Positions 59,488-64,000 of a stretch of 64,000 nucleotides of DNA are shown one piece after another; positions within the stretch are counted from its first letter, which is position 1, and every line of letters begins with the position of its first letter. A program made the translations under genes and the position numbers. The DNA comes from Pseudopyrenochaeta lycopersici (Eukaryota; Ascomycota; Dothideomycetes; Pleosporales; Pseudopyrenochaetaceae): NCBI GenBank assembly GCA_003313425.1, contig NHZP01000060.1, forward strand, positions 124,001-188,000, written 5' to 3'. Below the pieces are notes generated by a model that saw nothing but the letters and a program-made list of their open reading frames with translations, made no database searches and had not been told where the DNA came from.

Positions 59488-60834
59488 ATGACAGGACAGC
59501 AGACACGACAAATTCAAACGAAGCAAGATGGTGCAAAGGCTTCGAAAAAGAAGACGGCCAACAATAGTCCCGACAAGCAGCATCCTATCCCTGAGCACGA
59601 GATAAAACAAAACTCGGCAGTCTCTGCCAGCCTGGCGCTCCAAGCGATGCAAAAGGCCTGGGATCTGAGACAAGCAGCTAATGCCGCAGGCGATCCGGAT
59701 GCGCGCGAAGAGATTCTTGCAAAGGCCATCAACAAAGAAATTGAAGCAGAGTCCTTCGGCAAGGCGGCGAAATATACGCGCTCGGGTGCATTTCAAGGGC
59801 TCGCTGCTGGCGCTGGGTTGGGCGTGCAGCCAGGCGTTACGCTGGGCAAGATAACTGGAGCATTGGTCGGCGGTCTCGTAGCAACAGTCACCGGACTGCT
59901 CGGAGGTGGGATTGGCTCCGTCTACGGCGCAATGCATGGGCCCTTCTGGAATCTTGGAGAAATGGCAAGCCATGGAGTCCGAAGCATTATTGGAGACTTC
60001 CCAAATTGGAAGTCAACACCGGCACAAAGGAGGGCGCTGGAGAAGATGGTTATGCAGACCAAAGACATTCAAGCACCGACGAAAGAAGAGTTGGAGGCGA
60101 TGAAAGCAGAAGCTCCAGACGACATGCCACAATCTTGGTCCCAGTCAGCAAAGGATATGACTAGTTGGAGGCCTTCTATGCCCAACATGCCATCAATGCC
60201 ATCAATGCCATCTATGCCATCGATGCCTAAAGGAGCAGCGCTTGGTTTGGGGGGTTTGGGAGCTTCGATGCCTTGGGGAGGGAACGACAAAGACCAGAAA
60301 CAGCAGCAAGATCCAACGCAATCCACCCAGAGAAACCAAGGCCAAAATCAGCAGACTTCTCAGAACGGGGTTCAACAACAAAAAACAAATGACAAGCAGC
60401 CTTTGAAGCAAGGAACTGAAAAAAGCGAACAGACACACGAACTCAAAAATGCTTCTACACCCAAAGAAGCTGCTACACCAAAAGAAGCGCCCAAATGTGA
60501 CGAGAATAGTTCTCAAGATGCTTCCACATCAAAGAAATCTCCCGACCCACACGCAAATCAAAGGTCAAAAGCATCTAGTTCCAGATCTAAAGCTGGCCCG
60601 CCTACAGGAAGTCCAAAGACACGAGCAACGAGCACATCTCCAACGTCTGGCCAAACGAAACAGGGCTCTCCCAGTGAGAAGCAGGAGAATAAGCGCAAGC
60701 CGCCAACCGTGGCGGACAAGGAGAGGAGGAAGCCGAGGAAGCTGGCTACGAAAAGCAGCAACGAACAGCCTAGTCAGGCGTCCCCTCCAAGAAGGACACC
60801 GCGCAAGCTCGAATCGCGTAAACCTACTGCGTAA
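59488..60834 (+). CDS. Glycine-zipper and low-complexity protein of unknown function
   Basis: Intronless 448-aa protein. Residues 1-50 are polar and Lys/Gln-rich. Residues 55-100 are helical (NSAVSASLALQAMQKAWDLR, then DAREEILAKAINKEIEAESF). Residues ~110-155 form a glycine-zipper-like hydrophobic hairpin (GLAAGAGLGVQPGVTLGKIT; GLLGGGIGSVYGAMHGP), which could insert into membranes. Then a conserved-looking GEMASHGVRSIIGDFPNWKS block, a short MPSMPS tandem repeat (~232-248), and a long Gln/Ser/Pro/Lys-rich disordered tail ending in basic RRTPRKLESRK. I recognise no named family. A membrane-associated or stress-related role is conceivable but not shown. Confidence 0.7.
   Translation: MTGQQTRQIQTKQDGAKASKKKTANNSPDKQHPIPEHEIKQNSAVSASLALQAMQKAWDLRQAANAAGDPDAREEILAKAINKEIEAESFGKAAKYTRSGAFQGLAAGAGLGVQPGVTLGKITGALVGGLVATVTGLLGGGIGSVYGAMHGPFWNLGEMASHGVRSIIGDFPNWKSTPAQRRALEKMVMQTKDIQAPTKEELEAMKAEAPDDMPQSWSQSAKDMTSWRPSMPNMPSMPSMPSMPSMPKGAALGLGGLGASMPWGGNDKDQKQQQDPTQSTQRNQGQNQQTSQNGVQQQKTNDKQPLKQGTEKSEQTHELKNASTPKEAATPKEAPKCDENSSQDASTSKKSPDPHANQRSKASSSRSKAGPPTGSPKTRATSTSPTSGQTKQGSPSEKQENKRKPPTVADKERRKPRKLATKSSNEQPSQASPPRRTPRKLESRKPTA
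60187..60227 (+). repeat. In-gene 9-nt tandem repeat (MPS units)
   Basis: About four to five near-identical units of ATGCCATCA/T encode repeating Met-Pro-Ser inside the 448-aa protein. Unit number is likely to vary between strains. Confidence 0.85.
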
Positions 60835-61307
60835 TTTACAATTACGCTATATGCAATCCTACGAAACATAATAAGTGTAGAGTAATTGCTTCCATCCTAT
60901 ACCCTATTTGGTTACTCGATTGGTATTCAAATCTAGCGTTTTAGTTATAATTTACAGGATAATAGTATATAATTATAGTTTATCAAACTTTGGTCCAAAT
61001 ATAAGAATTGTACTAGCCTGTTTCGTCTCCGATGTTCTCAGTCACCACGCTGATGAGCGGCGTGAAAAGATTGATCAAATCAAAAACATCTACCTGAGTG
61101 TCTTTATTTCGATAACTTATGCACCTCAAACCCTAAAACGCGTCCATACTGTGTTATCGGATGGAATTGAGCTTGTGTCATAACAGTCAAAGCGATAGTC
61201 TGCCTCCTGATTGCGGTAACGTGCTTCTTAGGGCAGATATTGACCCTTCAAAACAGTTGACAAGTGTGCTATGCTTGAAAAATTTTAAGATCCCGGCTGC
61301 CCAGAAG
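60835..61307. other. Convergent intergenic region
   Basis: 473 nt, very AT-rich around 60900-60990. It contains both 3' UTRs. Nothing else seen. Confidence 0.5.
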
Positions 61308-62785
61308 TTAACCTAGCAGCGGTTCAGCTACATCCCCTTCGTCAACAGACATTGCCTCAACCCTTTTATCTTTCGCATCTGTAATCGCTGTGCAAAGTAC
61401 TAAAGCCACTCCGAAGAAGACGCTGGAAATTATGAATGGTAGCCCAAGACATTCATGCCGCATTCCCACCGTGTACAGCGCAGCGTATACCGGCCCCGAA
61501 ATCGAGCCGCCAATGGCACGCAATATCGTGATTGCTGAGTACAAGGCGCTGAGGTCGGATTTTGGGGCTAGGTCAGTGGCCATGGAGCGTAGCAATGAGT
61601 CTTGACCAGTGCCAAGGGCAAGAATAACCAGACCAATGATGGCGACGGACGTTATAGGCGCGAAACCAAGAAGCAGTGATCCGACTGCGAGGGCTGCAAT
61701 GCTCCATTCTGTGAAATACTGATCTTTTTGAAACGGGCGAAGAGTTCGGGTCGAAGAATGTAGATAGTGTGTGAGAAGTGGCAGCAATATTAATAGTACT
61801 ACGAACTCCACAAACATTTCGAGCGAATTGAGGAAGCTTGCCTGCGGATTAGGAATTCTATTAATCATTGTGCACTAGATTGGGTTGACAGACCATAACT
61901 TACGTCCGAGAAGTCCCAGCCGAAGCGTTTAGAGATATATAATGCCAGCATTAGAGGTACAGCATCAAAGCCAAGTTGGCATAGAAATACTAGAGCTAGC
62001 ATCATCAGTACCTGTTTCCTTCCGTTAAGTAGCTTCACAGCGCGTTTGAATAATTTCATAGCAGACTGTAGCATAGCCAGTATGCTTTCAAATTTGCCAC
62101 CGCCGCCGCCATCAAGTAACGCGGGCAGTTCTGTCTCTCCACCAATGTGTGCCTTTGTAGTCGGTATCAATTTTGCGGTTACAGTGGCCATGACCAGACT
62201 TGCCAAACCAACTGTCCAAGGCAGCCAATTGTTGATTCTCATCATCGCACCACTCGATGCGTAACCCAACACACTTGCGCCGACTCCCGCGGCCCTGATA
62301 CGAAAGAACACTGTAGTCCTCCTGTCTTCCCCAGTCACCTGAGCAACAATGACATGCAACAGCGTGACGACAACAGTAAAACCGCCACCAACGAGACTGA
62401 ATAAGAAATGTAACCAGATCAATCGGATCGGGAAGATATCTTGAAACCAAGTGATAAGCAGCGGGAAAAGATCTTCAAGAAAGACGCCAAATATGGCAAT
62501 GGACAAGATGCAACTATGACCTACACGGTCTGCAAGCGCAGCAAATGGAATTGCAAGAATAGAAGGTATGATTATAGATAAGCGCTCCATACCAATCAGC
62601 AAGGACAGTTCTTGCTGCACGGCGGGAGTTTTGCAGTCCACAGACAGAGACGGATTGTTTGCATGATGCTGGTAGCACACAACGGATTCGTAGATGGCGA
62701 TGCGGGGCGCTGGTTGAATAGTCTCTCCGATAAGAAAGAGGAAAGATGTAAGATAGACAAGTGGGATCGTATATTTCTGTGTCAT
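61308..62785 (-). CDS. MFS transporter
   Basis: Twelve-helix MFS protein, exons 62785-61904 and 61841-61308 (62-nt intron), 471 aa. The first helix contains FLFLIGETIQPAPRIAIYES followed by a loop with two Cys (CYQHH..VDCKTPAVQQELSLL); then IPFAALADRVGHSCILSIAI (loop 2-3 signature ALADRVGH). A central loop bears a Gly run (LLDGGGGGKF). Helix 7 follows MMLALVFLCQLGFDAVPLML, and the C-terminal tail has an acidic di-leucine-like AEPLLG end. The external Cys-containing loop resembles fungal MFS proteins often annotated only as general transporters. The substrate is unknown. No biosynthetic neighbours are visible on the right side within the window. Confidence 0.85.
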
Positions 62786-63510
62786 ATCGGGGATGAAGTT
62801 GAGTCGCGATGCACGTCATAGAGAAAATTTTTATCTTATCAGATGGTGGATCTCCATCGTGCTAGTATCAAAAAGGTTAAGCAGAAACCTCTAAGGAGAA
62901 CACCTTCATTGAGACCTACAAAAGACCTAACCTCTACCACTTGTTATGTCCTTCATACCCTTCCTGACCATGGCGTCCCTCTTGGTGCGCTGCGGCGAGT
63001 ATTTCCTGCTGGTGATAATTATTAAAGTCCCACATTCGAGAAACCGACTCCGGAGCCTCGGCATGTCACGGGGTGAGAAGAGCAGCGCCAATGTTGACAA
63101 TAGTTGATACAAATATTGAAATCCTCAGAGGAGCAGTCTTGAGCTCCTCCTATTCACCTCAACATCTCAAACCAGTCCCTCGTCTGTATGTCGCATTGGT
63201 ATTGTCGCTAAATTTGGATTCGCTAGCCGCTGCACTTGCCCTTTCAAGAAGGTTCCAAGAAACCCTAAGAACGACAATCTATTTCTCCGAGCCTAAGTTC
63301 TTTGATCCACTAGAATAATTCCTATTGCCGTAGTCACACCGTGATTAATCGTACGGTGCGTGTACCAGGAACACGAGAAGCAATATTGAACTTTCACGCC
63401 ATGGTCTTAATAACTACCCTTCAACGTCGTGACAACTGCGTCCTTCATCGCCTGATCAAGTCTTTCTCTCGTTATTTCAGTCACTCGCTTGGTTTTATAC
63501 TCAAGCCGCC
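62786..63510. other. Divergent intergenic region, MFS / subtilase
   Basis: 725 nt holding both promoters. No gene supported; an 81-codon open frame at 63073-63318 has no recognisable family. Confidence 0.45.
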
Positions 63511-64000
63511 ATGAGGCTTTCTCGCTACGTTTGGAGCGTCTTCAGCGTAACAACAATCGCGCTAAGTGTGGCTGCCGACACGGAGACCACAACACCAACC
63601 GCCAATGAAGATACTATCGTCGCAGGTGCTTTCATTGTCGAACTCGACACAAACACGGACACGACAGCCCTATACAATGAGATCAGAGCCCAGGGACTGT
63701 CTATTGATCATCGCATGGACCTAAATTACAAGCTTTTCCACGGTGCTTCGTTCACATTGGGTAACACCAGTGAACCACTGGTAGCAGCAGCAAAGATCGC
63801 CAAAGATTTGCGGGTCAAAAACGTGTGGCCAGTCCGCAAGATCCAATTTCCAAAGCCAGAGCCTGTGTCTGTTGGACACAACGGCACGAGCAATGCACCA
63901 CGCCCTTTACGCAAACGTGAATTAGCCAATGGGACCAAAGAGACTACGCACATGATGACCCAGGTAGACAAGCTCCGCGCTGAAGGCTTCACTGGAAAAG
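63511..64000 (+). CDS. Secreted subtilase (S8), N-terminal part
   Basis: First 163 codons of a secreted serine protease precursor, cut by the right edge. Signal peptide: residues 1-~21 (MRLSRYVWSVFSVTTIALSVAA). An I9-type inhibitor propeptide follows (VAGAFIVELDTNTDTTALYN, HRMDLNYKLFHGASFTLGN, KNVWPVRKI). The maturation region contains a basic LRKRE site, and the mature domain begins THMMTQVDKLRAEGFTGK, the segment directly before the catalytic-Asp strand of fungal Vpr-like subtilases. The catalytic triad lies outside the window. Extracellular protein degradation is the expected role. Confidence 0.85.
   Translation, partial: MRLSRYVWSVFSVTTIALSVAADTETTTPTANEDTIVAGAFIVELDTNTDTTALYNEIRAQGLSIDHRMDLNYKLFHGASFTLGNTSEPLVAAAKIAKDLRVKNVWPVRKIQFPKPEPVSVGHNGTSNAPRPLRKRELANGTKETTHMMTQVDKLRAEGFTGK

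Overview
The window is nuclear DNA of a filamentous ascomycete. Gene content and gene style suggest a Dothideomycete, probably Pleosporales, but that placement is inference. Most genes are broken by 1-9 short spliceosomal introns (about 47-94 nt, GT..AG with CTRAC-like branch sites), and genes lie on both strands without operons. Many real genes only appear after joining exons across frames. I did this by hand, and each multi-exon model whose start is settled sums to a whole number of codons.

Layout. 1-14.5 kb is conserved housekeeping sequence: an SDR gene cut by the left edge, THO subunit TEX1, a small CsbD-like protein, an old-yellow-enzyme reductase, tRNA m7G46 methyltransferase Trm8, GID-complex receptor Gid4, exon-junction protein Mago nashi (7 exons), coatomer beta-COP Sec26 (10 exons) and a sphingoid-base kinase. 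14.5-16.4 kb is gene-empty. 16.4-20.9 kb carries one large NACHT (STAND/NLR-like) gene with two GC-AG introns. 21.3-27.9 kb holds a secreted, probably GPI-anchored sorbosone-dehydrogenase-like protein, a Mae1/TehA-type transporter and an aquaglyceroporin with altered NPA boxes. 29-39.5 kb returns to conserved genes: retromer Vps26, gluconokinase, a Vsb1-type SulP-STAS-cNMP transporter and a single-pass Cys-rich surface protein.

40-43.8 kb is accessory sequence: an unknown 188-aa gene, an OrsD/DUF3505-like fragment, and a clearly broken copy of the cellular reverse-transcriptase gene family rvt (several frameshifts plus a nonsense codon). An MFS transporter follows.

46.5-58.2 kb looks like a catabolic gene cluster: an ACS/Dal5-type anion permease, a LigI-like (2-pyrone-4,6-dicarboxylate lactonase family) amidohydrolase, a mitochondrial tricarboxylate carrier, a Zn2Cys6 regulator, an RraA-fold aldolase (LigK-like) and a divergent mitochondrial-type aconitase paralogue. 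Together they could run the lower protocatechuate-4,5-cleavage/gallate route (PDC to oxalomesaconate to CHA to pyruvate plus oxaloacetate), with the aconitase paralogue as the unexplained hydratase. This is the most interesting candidate system here, and it is an inference from family membership and neighbourhood. Two CGG-type inverted repeats in its promoters could be regulator sites.

The right end carries a glycine-zipper/low-complexity protein, another MFS transporter, and the start of a secreted subtilase cut by the right edge.
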